Source of the DNA: Nocardia colli
GTDB taxonomy: Bacteria > Actinomycetota > Actinomycetes > Mycobacteriales > Mycobacteriaceae
Assembly: GCF_008704205.1 (NCBI RefSeq)
Contig: NZ_VXLC01000011.1
Span: 124,001 to 188,000, forward strand
Direction: 5' to 3'
Length of the DNA stretch: 64,000 nucleotides
Shown piece after piece: positions 27,146-34,773 of the stretch. The position numbers and the translations under genes are program-made. The stretch's first letter is position 1, and each line of letters starts with the position of its first letter. The notes beneath the pieces were generated by a model, which was not told the origin of the DNA, did not search any database, and was given only the letters and a program-made list of their open reading frames with translations.

Positions 27146-27358
27146 ATGAAGGCTGAACTGAAACATATCCACAGTCCAGAGTCTGTTGCGGACTCGAACT
27201 CGAACCGCTACCTGCTGGTGCTGGAGCGAATCGATGTCGCGTTGATCAAGCGGCACGCCGATGACTTGCTGCGCGATATCGAGCGCCCGACTTGGCCGGA
27301 ACTGGCGGTGGAGATCGGCAAAATCGCCAGGTGGGAATTTCACGAGTATCGGCCGTAG
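27146..27358 (+). pseudogene. Imm8-like immunity remnant with internal deletion
   Basis: This 70-residue ORF starts MKAELKHIHSPES and ends TWPELAVEIGKIARWEFHEY. Both ends fit the N- and C-terminal signatures that I know for Imm8 immunity proteins (M+A.L..LHSP at the start, TWEEI...GRWEFEDY at the end). The family is usually about 110-120 residues, so roughly 45 central residues are missing here. The frame is intact, so a shortened protein might be made, but it is more likely a decayed immunity gene beside the SUKH gene. The family match is from memory. Confidence 0.5.
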
Positions 27359-27409
27359 CTAAGCGTTCTGATCGCAGATCGGCATGGGGCCATCGTGGGG
27401 CCACTCCGG

Positions 27410-27415
27410 TAGGAT
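27410..27415 (+). promoter_or_regulatory. -10 box of a leaderless toxin-antitoxin transcript
   Basis: TAGGAT ends 7 bases before the antitoxin ATG at 27423, so transcription would start at or next to the initiation codon. There is no ribosome-binding site between them, consistent with leaderless translation. No clear -35 box is visible. Confidence 0.5.
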
Positions 27416-27422
27416 GGGTGGC

Positions 27423-27626
27423 ATGACGACGATCAACTATCGCACCGATGACGAGACCAGCAACCTGCTCCGCGACCAGGCCGTCGCCGAGGGGATGAGC
27501 ATGAATGCGCTGATCAACAAGGCAGTGCAGGAGTACCTGGCTCGGCATGCTCACCGCGACAGGGTTCGCGCGCTCGCTGCCGGTGAAGTGACTCGGTGGG
27601 CCGAGCTCATGGAACGGCTCAAGTGA
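27423..27626 (+). CDS. Antitoxin, ribbon-helix-helix type
   Basis: This 67-residue protein starts MTTINYRTDDETSNLLRDQA with a beta strand then two helices (GMSMNALINKAVQEYLA), the ribbon-helix-helix (CopG/Arc) layout. It should neutralise the Doc-type toxin whose gene overlaps its stop by GTGA, and repress their promoter. The start is the ATG at 27423, not the upstream in-frame codon, given the -10 box just before it. Confidence 0.85.
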   Translation: MTTINYRTDDETSNLLRDQAVAEGMSMNALINKAVQEYLARHAHRDRVRALAAGEVTRWAELMERLK

Positions 27627-27994
27627 CCGAGTACCTCGATCTGGAGGATGTACTGCACATCGCAGAGGTTGCGTTCGGCGGACCGGTGCAGGTCCGGGAT
27701 CTCGGTCTGCTCGATTCCGCCGTCCACCGACCTTCGTCGGGGATGTTCGGGCAGGAGGCGTATGCGGATCTGTTCGACAAGGCTTCTGCGCTGCTGCAAT
27801 CGCTGACGATCAATCATCCGTTCGTTGATGGCAACAAGCGCACGGCCTGGATATCGGCAGTGGTGTTCCTCGGTCTGAACGGGGTGACATTGCCCCTGGA
27901 TGTCGACGGTGCGGAAGCGTTGGTCGTGGAGGTTGCCAAAGGCTCAATCGAAGACGTGCAAGACATCAGTGCGCGATTTCGGGGTCTGAAATAA
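27623..27994 (+). CDS. doc: Doc-type (Fic fold) toxin
   Basis: This 123-residue protein carries the Doc motif HPFVDGNKRT (His65 onward), in which Lys replaces the second Gly of canonical Fic AMP-transferases. Doc proteins of this kind phosphorylate and inactivate elongation factor EF-Tu, halting translation. The GTG at 27623 overlaps the antitoxin stop; the frame is open slightly further upstream. All motif residues are present, so the toxin is expected to be active. Confidence 0.9.
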   Translation: MTEYLDLEDVLHIAEVAFGGPVQVRDLGLLDSAVHRPSSGMFGQEAYADLFDKASALLQSLTINHPFVDGNKRTAWISAVVFLGLNGVTLPLDVDGAEALVVEVAKGSIEDVQDISARFRGLK

Positions 27995-28094
27995 ATTGAG
28001 TGCGGACTGAACCCGGCGCCTCGTGTGCCGAGCGGGACATGGTGCACCTCTTAGTCGGCGTTTCTCTCCATCACGTCCCGACGAGTGTGCGTGC

Positions 28095-28364
28095 TCAGCG
28101 CACCCGTTGCTGGCGGTGGGGATAGGTCCAGGTCCAGTGGGTTCTGGTAATCAAGTGCTTGGGGAGGTCCTCGTCGAATTCGAGGAGATTTGTCTCCTCC
28201 GACAGGAAGATTGTGACCTCGGAGCTGAATAGGTCGGGTGTGGTCACCAAGCAGGCGACGCGGCTGTGGGGAGGGCGGCGCGGGGAATTTTCGACAGCTT
28301 CGGCCGCGGCGAATAATGTCGCGAGGCAGGTGACGGCCGGGATTGCGCAGCTTCTTCGCGGGGT
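28095..28364 (-). pseudogene. Decayed gene fragment (possible DUF3916-like)
   Basis: Reading the minus strand by hand gives about 89 open codons with no ATG or GTG start near the upstream stop (TGA at 28365-28367). The translation looks protein-like: RVACLVTTPDLFSSEVTIF, then LLEFDEDLPKHLI, ending HRQQRVR and TGA at 28095-28097. Third positions are GC-rich. The TPDLFxSxVTIF pattern reminds me of DUF3916 proteins, from memory only. It is probably the 3' remnant of a gene that lost its start. The rest of 27995-28440 has no gene that I can support. Confidence 0.4.
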
Positions 28365-28440
28365 TCAGGTCGAGTCGACGCACTGTGCGGAGTCCGATCC
28401 TTCGGAGGAGGGCCAGGTGGGCAGGCTCAAGCCCCCGGAT

Positions 28441-28469
28441 TTGGCCGCCAGCTGGGCGTTGTCTACACT
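28441..28469 (+). promoter_or_regulatory. Promoter of the rpsH-rplO unit
   Basis: TTGGCC (28441-28446), 17 bp, then TACACT (28464-28469) mirrors the rplN promoter in spacing and in its -10 box. The initially transcribed sequence shares GGTTGCCTG with the rplN leader. The leader to rpsH is about 210 bases and contains a direct repeat of GAGAACTCAT near 28549 and 28564. Confidence 0.7.
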
Positions 28470-28688
28470 AGACCGGTTGCCTGGGCACCTCTGTGTCCGC
28501 AGGTCTGTGTGCAATCACTGACCAGACACCTGCGGCCCGTCCCTGGCACCGAGAACTCATCTTGAGAACTCATCCGGTCGGCAAGCGTCGGCCGGACCAG
28601 CCCAATTGCTGTAGGCCCACGATCGGCATGTCTTGTACATGGCGGTGTTGCATGGGAACCGTAGCGAGAAAGGTGTCGAGGTCTAACC

Positions 28689-29087
28689 ATGACCATGACT
28701 GATCCGATCGCGGACTTCTTGACTCGTCTGCGCAACGCCAACTCGGCGTACCACGATCAGGTGAAGGCTCCGCACTCGAAGCTCAAGGCGAACATCGCCG
28801 AGATCCTCAAGCGCGAGGGCTACATCGCCGATTACCGGACCGAGGACGCGACCGTGGGCAAGGCCCTCGTTGTCGACCTCAAGTACGGCCCCAGCCGTGA
28901 GCGCAGCCTGCAGGGCCTGCGCCGCGTCTCGAAGCCGGGTCTGCGTGTGTACGCGAAGTCCACCAACCTGCCCAAGGTCCTGGGCGGCCTCGGCGTGGCG
29001 ATCATCTCCACGTCGACCGGTCTGCTCACCGATCGCCAGGCGGCCAAGCAAGGTGTAGGCGGGGAAGTCCTCGCCTACGTCTGGTAA
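28689..29087 (+). CDS. rpsH: 30S ribosomal protein S8
   Basis: The protein has 132 residues, beginning MTMTDPIADFLTRLRNAN and ending GGEVLAYVW, the standard S8 sequence. S8 binds the 16S central domain and in E. coli autoregulates the spc operon. Here it is the first gene of a separate unit with its own promoter and long leader. Confidence 0.99.
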   Translation: MTMTDPIADFLTRLRNANSAYHDQVKAPHSKLKANIAEILKREGYIADYRTEDATVGKALVVDLKYGPSRERSLQGLRRVSKPGLRVYAKSTNLPKVLGGLGVAIISTSTGLLTDRQAAKQGVGGEVLAYVW

Positions 29088-29102
29088 GGGGAGGTAGGAC
29101 AA

Positions 29103-29642
29103 ATGTCGCGTATTGGCAAGAAGCCCATCGCAGTTCCGGCCGGCGTCGAGATCACCATCGACGGCCAGCAGGTGTCGGTCAAGGGTCCCAAGGGCACCCT
29201 GACGCACACCGTCGCCGAGCCGATCACCATCAGCAAGGGTGAAGACGGCCAGCTCGAGGTCGTTCGCCCGAACGACGAGCGGCAGAACCGCTCGCTGCAC
29301 GGCCTGACCCGCACCCTCGTCGCCAACATGGTCGAAGGCGTGACCAAGGGCTACGAGAAGAAGATGGAAATCTTCGGTGTCGGTTACCGCGTGCAGGCCA
29401 AGGGCTCGAACCTGGAGTTCGCCCTCGGCTACAGCCACCCGGTGCCGATCGAGGCCCCGGCGGGCATCACCTTCGCGGTGGAATCGCCCACCAAGTTCTC
29501 CGTGTCCGGAATCGACAAGCAGGCGGTCGGTCAGATCTCCGCTGTGATCCACGGACTGCGTAAGCCCGACCCGTACAAGGGCAAGGGCATCCGCTACGCC
29601 GGCGAGGTCGTTCGCCGCAAGGTCGGAAAGACGGGTAAGTGA
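29103..29642 (+). CDS. rplF: 50S ribosomal protein L6
   Basis: The protein has 179 residues, beginning MSRIGKKPIAVPAGVEI and containing the C-terminal signature PDPYKGKGIRYAGE. L6 sits near the sarcin-ricin loop. It lies 15 bases after rpsH, and its stop is followed two bases later by the rplR ATG. Confidence 0.99.
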   Translation: MSRIGKKPIAVPAGVEITIDGQQVSVKGPKGTLTHTVAEPITISKGEDGQLEVVRPNDERQNRSLHGLTRTLVANMVEGVTKGYEKKMEIFGVGYRVQAKGSNLEFALGYSHPVPIEAPAGITFAVESPTKFSVSGIDKQAVGQISAVIHGLRKPDPYKGKGIRYAGEVVRRKVGKTGK

Positions 29643-29644
29643 TC

Positions 29645-30052
29645 ATGGCGCAAACCGAAAACCAGATCGCCAAGCGCAAGCCGCGCGGCAAGGACGTGTC
29701 CACGACGCGTCGTCTGTCGAAGACCCGCCGTCACTTCCGTCTGCGCAAGAAGGTCGAAGGCACCACCGAGCGTCCGCGCCTGGTGGTCAACCGCTCCTCG
29801 CGGCACCTGCACGCGCAGCTGATCGACGACTCGGTGGGCAAGACCCTCGCCGCCGCGTCCTCGATCGAGGCGGACGTGCGTGCACTGGACGGCGACAAGT
29901 CGGCCAAGAGCAAGAAGGTCGGCGAACTGCTGGCCGCACGGGCCAAGGCTGCCGGCGTCGAGGCCGTCGTGTTCGACCGTGGTGGTCACGACTACCACGG
30001 CCGCATCGCGGCGCTCGCCGACGCTGCTCGCGAAGGTGGGTTGAAGTTCTGA
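29645..30052 (+). CDS. rplR: 50S ribosomal protein L18
   Basis: The protein has 135 residues and binds 5S rRNA, with the typical RLVVNRSSRHLHAQLIDD and FDRGGHDYHGRI segments. I prefer the ATG at 29645 (MAQTENQ). A GTG at 29639 overlapping the rplF stop would add two residues. Confidence 0.98.
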   Translation: MAQTENQIAKRKPRGKDVSTTRRLSKTRRHFRLRKKVEGTTERPRLVVNRSSRHLHAQLIDDSVGKTLAAASSIEADVRALDGDKSAKSKKVGELLAARAKAAGVEAVVFDRGGHDYHGRIAALADAAREGGLKF

Positions 30053-30080
30053 TGATCAAGACCAACGGAAGGAACGTCTG

Positions 30081-30740
30081 ATGCCGGGACGTCAACGGCG
30101 TGACGGCGGCAACGGACCCGCCGGACAGCAGAATGGTGCCGCCGGTGGCGGCGACAACCAGCGCGGCGGTGGCCGCGACCGTCGGGGCGGCAACGACCGT
30201 CGCGACCAGCAGGCCGAGAAGAACCAGCTCGAGCGCGTCGTCGCGATCAACCGCGTCTCCAAGGTCGTGAAGGGTGGTCGTCGCTTCAGCTTCACCGCCC
30301 TCGTGATCGTCGGTGACGGCAACGGTCTGGTCGGCGTCGGCTACGGCAAGGCCAAGGAAGTTCCCGCGGCCATCCAGAAGGGTGTCGAGGAGGCTCGCAA
30401 GAGCTTCTTCCGCGTCCCGATGATCGGCTCCACCATCGTCCACCCGGTTCAGGGTGAGGCGGCGGCCGGTGTGGTCATGCTGCGTCCGGCTTCGCCCGGT
30501 ACCGGTGTGATCGCCGGTGGTGCGGCCCGTGCCGTGCTGGAATGCGCTGGCATCCATGACATCCTGGCGAAGTCGCTCGGTAGCGACAACGCCATCAACG
30601 TCGTGCACGCGACCGTTGCGGCGCTCAAGATGCTGCAGCGTCCGGAAGAGGTCGCGGCTCGCCGTGGCCTGCCGCTCGAGGACGTTGCCCCTGCGGGCAT
30701 GCTGCGTGCGCGCGCCCAGGCTGCGGGAGGTGCCAGGTAA
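30081..30740 (+). CDS. rpsE: 30S ribosomal protein S5
   Basis: The protein has 219 residues, including a Gly/Arg/Asn-rich N-terminal extension of about 45 residues usual in actinobacteria. The conserved core starts at LERVVAINRVSKVVKGGRRF and includes VGVGYGKAKEVP. S5 is involved in translational fidelity. Its stop TAA overlaps the rpmD start by one base. Confidence 0.99.
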   Translation: MPGRQRRDGGNGPAGQQNGAAGGGDNQRGGGRDRRGGNDRRDQQAEKNQLERVVAINRVSKVVKGGRRFSFTALVIVGDGNGLVGVGYGKAKEVPAAIQKGVEEARKSFFRVPMIGSTIVHPVQGEAAAGVVMLRPASPGTGVIAGGAARAVLECAGIHDILAKSLGSDNAINVVHATVAALKMLQRPEEVAARRGLPLEDVAPAGMLRARAQAAGGAR

Positions 30741-30919
30741 TGGCAGATCTCAAGGTGACCCAGATCAAGAGCACGATCGGCGCCAAGAAGAACCAGCGTG
30801 ACAGTTTGCGCACGCTCGGTCTGCGCAAGATCCGGCAGACCGTGGTTCGCGAGGACAACTCGCAGAACCGGGGACTCATCAATGTCGTGCGCCACCTCGT
30901 GACAGTTGAGGAGGTCTGA
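30740..30919 (+). CDS. rpmD: 50S ribosomal protein L30
   Basis: This 59-residue gene was read directly: MADLKVTQIKSTIGAKK to HLVTVEEV. It has the L30 core KNQRDSLRTLGLRKI. It begins in the rpsE stop (TAATG) and ends one base before rplO, in the canonical spc order. Confidence 0.98.
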   Translation: MADLKVTQIKSTIGAKKNQRDSLRTLGLRKIRQTVVREDNSQNRGLINVVRHLVTVEEV

Positions 30920-30920
30920 C

Positions 30921-31364
30921 ATGACCATCAAGTTGCATCACCTGCGTCCCGCGCCCGGTGCCAAGACCGAGAAGACTCGGGTCGGCCGTGGTGAGGGATC
31001 CAAGGGTAAGACCGCGGGCCGTGGTACCAAGGGCACCAAGGCACGCAAGAACGTCCCCGCCGCCTTCGAGGGTGGGCAGATGCCGCTGCACATGCGGCTG
31101 CCCAAGCTCAAGGGCTTCACGAACCGGTTCCGCACGGAATACCAGGTCGTGAACGTCGGCGTCATCGCCAAGCTCTTCCCCGAGGGCGGCGAGATCGGCA
31201 AGGCCGAGCTCGTGGCGGCCGGCGCGGTTCGCAAGAACCAGCTGGTGAAGGTCCTCGGCGACGGCGAGATCGGCGTCGCGGTCCAGGTGACCGTCGACAA
31301 GGTGACCGGCGCGGCCAAGGAAAAGATCACTGCGGCCGGTGGCACTGTCACCGAGCTGGGCTGA
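30921..31364 (+). CDS. rplO: 50S ribosomal protein L15
   Basis: The protein has 147 residues, beginning MTIKLHHLRPAPGAKTEKTR with the glycine-rich GRGEGSKGKTAGRGTKG loop and FEGGQMPLHMRLPKLKGF. The ATG at 30921 is chosen over the open frame from 30906. It is the last ribosomal gene of this unit and is followed by a strong hairpin that separates it from secY. Confidence 0.99.
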   Translation: MTIKLHHLRPAPGAKTEKTRVGRGEGSKGKTAGRGTKGTKARKNVPAAFEGGQMPLHMRLPKLKGFTNRFRTEYQVVNVGVIAKLFPEGGEIGKAELVAAGAVRKNQLVKVLGDGEIGVAVQVTVDKVTGAAKEKITAAGGTVTELG

Positions 31365-31380
31365 CGGTACTCTGACAACC

Positions 31381-31418
31381 AGTGGCACCGGACGAGTGAA
31401 AGCTCGTCCGGTGCCACT
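31381..31418 (+). terminator. Strong hairpin terminator after rplO
   Basis: A perfect 16-bp stem (31381-31396 with 31403-31418) with a six-base TGAAAG loop follows the rplO stop by 16 bases. It implies that secY-adk-map has its own promoter in the 131 bases before 31550, although I see no convincing hexamer pair there. Confidence 0.8.
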
Positions 31419-31549
31419 GTTAGAGTTCAAGTTGTTGTCTGCCAAGCCTCGTCATGGTTTTCAGCGTCCCCAGATGCCACATCGTCGGATCTGGAGTATT
31501 GCTTGAATCAACCATGTCCTGACCACCATGTCGTTCGCCAGGAGGATCT

Positions 31550-32872
31550 GTGCTTTCCGCCTTCGTATCGGCCTTCCGGACTCCGGACTTACGGCGGAAG
31601 ATTCTCTTCACGCTGGGGTTGATCGCGCTGTACCGTCTGGGTGCCGCGTTGCCGTCCCCCGGCGTCGATTACAGGGCCGTCCAGGACTGCATCAAGCAGG
31701 TATCCGGCGGTGATTCCGGCGGTATCTACCAGCTGATCAACCTGTTTTCCGGTGGCGCGCTGCTGCAGCTGTCGGTGTTCGCGATCGGCATCATGCCGTA
31801 CATCACCGCGAGCATCATCATCCAGCTGCTGACCGTCGTCATCCCGCGGTTCGAGGAACTGCGCAAGGAAGGCCAGTCCGGCCAGAACAAGATGACGCAG
31901 TACACCCGGTACCTGTCGATCGCGCTCGCGGTCCTGCAGGCCACCGGCCTCGTCGCGCTGGCCTCGCGCAAGCAGCTGCTGCAAGGCTGTGACAAGGACA
32001 TCATCGCCGACAACGGCATCTTCGGCATGATCATCATCGTGCTGGTGATGACCGCCGGCGCGGCCCTGGTCATGTGGTTCGGCGAGCAGATCACCGAACG
32101 CGGTGTCGGCAACGGCATGTCGCTGCTGATCTTCGCCGGTATCGCCGCGCGCATCCCGACCGAGGGCAAGCAGATCCTGGACAGCCGCGGCGGTCTGGTG
32201 TTCGGCCTGGTCTGTGTCGCCGCGTTCGCGATCATCACCGCGGTCATCTTCGTCGAGCAGGGCCAGCGCCGTATTCCGGTGCAGTACGCGAAACGCGTGG
32301 TCGGCCGCAAGATGTACGGCGGCTCCTCGACCTATCTGCCGTTGAAGGTCAACCAGGCCGGCGTCATCCCGGTGATCTTCGCGTCCTCGCTGCTGTACCT
32401 GCCCAATCTGGTCTCCCAGCTCACCTCCTCGCGGAACAACCCGGACCCGAGCTGGTGGCAGGAGATCATCGCCAAGTACCTGGTGAACCCGGGCAACCCG
32501 GTCTACATCGCGATCTACTTCGGTCTGATCGTGTTCTTCACCTACTTCTACGTCGCGATCACCTTCAACCCGGAGGAACGCGCGGACGAGATGAAGAAGT
32601 TCGGTGGCTTCATCCCGGGGTACCGCCCCGGCAAGCCCACCGCGGATTACCTCAACCATGTGCTGAGTCGCATCACCCTCCCCGGCTCGGTCTACCTCGG
32701 TCTCGTAGCTGTCCTGCCGAATCTTTTCCTCGATATCGGCGCTTCCGGTAACGGTCAGAACCTCCCGTTCGGCGGCACCGCGGTGCTGATCATGGTGAGT
32801 GTCGGCCTGGACACGGTCAAGCAGATCGAAAGCCAGCTGATGAATCGAAATTACGAAGGGTTCCTCAAGTGA
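31550..32872 (+). CDS. secY: Preprotein translocase subunit SecY
   Basis: This 440-residue channel subunit of the Sec translocon has ten membrane segments. It starts at a GTG (MLSAFVSAFRTPDLRRKIL). Conserved parts include GIMPYITASIIIQLL, ERGVGNGMSLLIF and the C-terminal cytoplasmic loops TFNPEERADEMKKFGGFIPGYRPGK and LIMVSVGLDTVKQIESQL. Its stop overlaps the adk start (GTGA). No accessory SecY2 signature is seen. Confidence 0.99.
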   Translation: MLSAFVSAFRTPDLRRKILFTLGLIALYRLGAALPSPGVDYRAVQDCIKQVSGGDSGGIYQLINLFSGGALLQLSVFAIGIMPYITASIIIQLLTVVIPRFEELRKEGQSGQNKMTQYTRYLSIALAVLQATGLVALASRKQLLQGCDKDIIADNGIFGMIIIVLVMTAGAALVMWFGEQITERGVGNGMSLLIFAGIAARIPTEGKQILDSRGGLVFGLVCVAAFAIITAVIFVEQGQRRIPVQYAKRVVGRKMYGGSSTYLPLKVNQAGVIPVIFASSLLYLPNLVSQLTSSRNNPDPSWWQEIIAKYLVNPGNPVYIAIYFGLIVFFTYFYVAITFNPEERADEMKKFGGFIPGYRPGKPTADYLNHVLSRITLPGSVYLGLVAVLPNLFLDIGASGNGQNLPFGGTAVLIMVSVGLDTVKQIESQLMNRNYEGFLK

Positions 32873-33426
32873 GAGTTGTACTGCTCGGTCCGCCGGGTGC
32901 CGGCAAGGGCACTCAGGCCGTCCTGCTTTCGGAAACACTGGGCGTCCCGCACATCTCCACCGGGGATCTGTTCCGCGCGAACATCAGCCAGCAGACCCTG
33001 CTCGGCCGCGAAGCACAGAAGTACATGGATGCCGGCGATCTGGTGCCCAGCGATGTCACCAACCGCATGGTCGAGGCCCGGGTCAACGAGACCGACGCCG
33101 CGAACGGCTTTGTGCTGGACGGCTACCCGCGCACGGTCGATCAGGCCGACGCGCTGGAGAAGATCCTCGCCGAGATGGACAAGAAGCTCGACGCGGTGCT
33201 GAGCTTCGACGTGCCCGAGGCGACCGTGATCGAGCGGTTGGTCGAGCGTGGCCGCACCAGCGGGCGCAGCGACGACAACGCCGAGGTCATCCACAACCGG
33301 ATGGTCGTCTACCGCGACGAGACCGCGCCGCTGCTCGAGCACTACGACGGCCTGGTCGTCCCGGTGGACGCGGTCGGCACCATCGACGAGGTGCATGCCC
33401 GCGTGCTGCACGCCCTGGGCCGCTGA
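32869..33426 (+). CDS. adk: Adenylate kinase
   Basis: This 185-residue enzyme interconverts ATP, AMP and ADP. The P-loop is GPPGAGKGT at residues 7-15, and the AMP site includes ISTGDLFRA and DGYPRTVDQADAL. It is the short form without a zinc-binding LID insert, as in mycobacteria (LVERGRTSGRSDDN). It starts at a GTG overlapping the secY stop. Confidence 0.99.
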   Translation: MRVVLLGPPGAGKGTQAVLLSETLGVPHISTGDLFRANISQQTLLGREAQKYMDAGDLVPSDVTNRMVEARVNETDAANGFVLDGYPRTVDQADALEKILAEMDKKLDAVLSFDVPEATVIERLVERGRTSGRSDDNAEVIHNRMVVYRDETAPLLEHYDGLVVPVDAVGTIDEVHARVLHALGR

Positions 33427-33448
33427 TGCACTTCACGACGGTGCGCTG

Positions 33449-34249
33449 ATGGTCTTCGGCCGCAAGAGCAAGAAGGTGGTGCCGTTTCGCACCACCGGTG
33501 AACTCGAAGCCATGGCGGCGGCCGGCGCGATCGTCGGCCGCGCCCTGGTCGCCGTGCGCGCCGCCGCCAAGCCCGGGGTGTCCACCCTGGAGCTGGACGA
33601 GGTCGCCGAGCAGCTCATCCGCGATGCGGGTGCGGTGCCGTCGTTCAAGGGCTACCACGGTTTCCCCGGCTCGATCTGCGCGTCGGTGAACGACCGTGTG
33701 GTGCACGGGATTCCGACCGCGGGCGAGATCCTCACCGAGGGCGACCTGGTCTCCATCGACTGCGGCGCCATTCTCGACGGCTGGCACGGTGATTCGGCGT
33801 GGACGTTCGGCGTCGGCAATATCATCGACGCCGACCGCCTGCTGAGCGAGGCGACCAAGCTGTCCATGGAGGCGGGTATCGAGGCCATGGTGCCCGGTAA
33901 CCGGCTCTCCGACGTCTCGCACGCCATCGAACTCGGCACCCGCGCCGCCGAACAGTTGCATGGCCGCGCCTACGGCATCGTCGACGGTTACGGTGGTCAC
34001 GCCATCGGTCGCGAGATGCACCTCGACCCGTTCCTGGCGAACGAGGGCGACCCGGGCAAGGGCCCGAAACTCGTCGTCGGATCGGTCCTCGCGATCGAAC
34101 CGATGCTGACCCTCGGCACCACCCAGACCCAGGTGCTCGATGACGACTGGACCGTCGTCACCGTGGACGGCACTCGCGCCGCGCACTGGGAGCACACGGT
34201 CGCCGTCACCGAGAACGGCCCCCGCATCCTCACCCTGCGCCCGGAGTAG
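33449..34249 (+). CDS. map: Methionine aminopeptidase, type I
   Basis: This 266-residue enzyme removes N-terminal Met. The metal ligands are seen as two Asp residues (SIDCGAILDGWHGD), His in GGHAIGREMH, and Glu residues in AIEPMLTLG and WEHTVAVTE. No N-terminal SH3-binding extension is present, so it corresponds to the short MapA-like form encoded with secY-adk in mycobacteria. The ATG at 33449 is preferred over the longer open frame. A hairpin follows. Confidence 0.98.
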   Translation: MVFGRKSKKVVPFRTTGELEAMAAAGAIVGRALVAVRAAAKPGVSTLELDEVAEQLIRDAGAVPSFKGYHGFPGSICASVNDRVVHGIPTAGEILTEGDLVSIDCGAILDGWHGDSAWTFGVGNIIDADRLLSEATKLSMEAGIEAMVPGNRLSDVSHAIELGTRAAEQLHGRAYGIVDGYGGHAIGREMHLDPFLANEGDPGKGPKLVVGSVLAIEPMLTLGTTQTQVLDDDWTVVTVDGTRAAHWEHTVAVTENGPRILTLRPE

Positions 34250-34253
34250 GCAC

Positions 34254-34278
34254 CCCGGCACACGAATGCCGTGCCGGG
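34254..34278 (+). terminator. Hairpin after map
   Basis: An 8-bp stem CCCGGCAC / GTGCCGGG (34254-34261 and 34271-34278) with a nine-base loop, followed by TTGT, lies just after the map stop and likely ends the secY-adk-map transcript. Confidence 0.55.
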
Positions 34279-34773
34279 TTGTGCACGATCGGCGCCGTCG
34301 ATCCATGCCGACCCCTCCTGTGCGGAAGATCGAGCGGCGCAACGTTGTTCGTGAACACTGGCGGTCGGCGACGCAGCGTGGCGAGGAGTCGATACGCACC
34401 GACGCCGGTGGGGGTGGCGGCCCCTGCCGGACGATCTCGCCTCGCGGCGATACCCAGCCGAATCGCTGGATCGGTGTCGTCGTTCCTTGCGCCAGTTGCG
34501 CGCGACCGTGACATTGAGTCGGGCGGCATTGCCCGGGTGCCGGATCAGGTCGACGTTGGTGGCCTGATCGCTACGGTTGAACTATCGCTACTGTGTTGAA
34601 CTCTGCGATCAGCGTATGTCCGGGCGGGTGGGCTTTGCCCGAGTAGGCGACTACTCGAATCCGATTGGCGCATCACGTGGTTCGAGCGCGCGGCGCCCCC
34701 GCCCGGGCAGGCGCCAGCGGCGGAAATCGTGTGTGGTGTGCGAATTCCCTTGCGACAGGTAGTCGGTGGGCGG
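34279..34773. other. Intergenic stretch, no supported gene
   Basis: About 495 bases between map and the leftward methyltransferase gene. Open frames here have poor codon bias, no ribosome-binding sites and no recognisable sequence. I see no tRNA, repeat or clear promoter. Confidence 0.5.

Noticed and set aside
31419..31549. Promoter for secY
   Set aside because: One must exist after the strong terminator, but no -35/-10 pair with acceptable spacing stood out, so none is reported.
31589..32938. Minus-strand 449-codon open frame
   Set aside because: It is antisense to secY.
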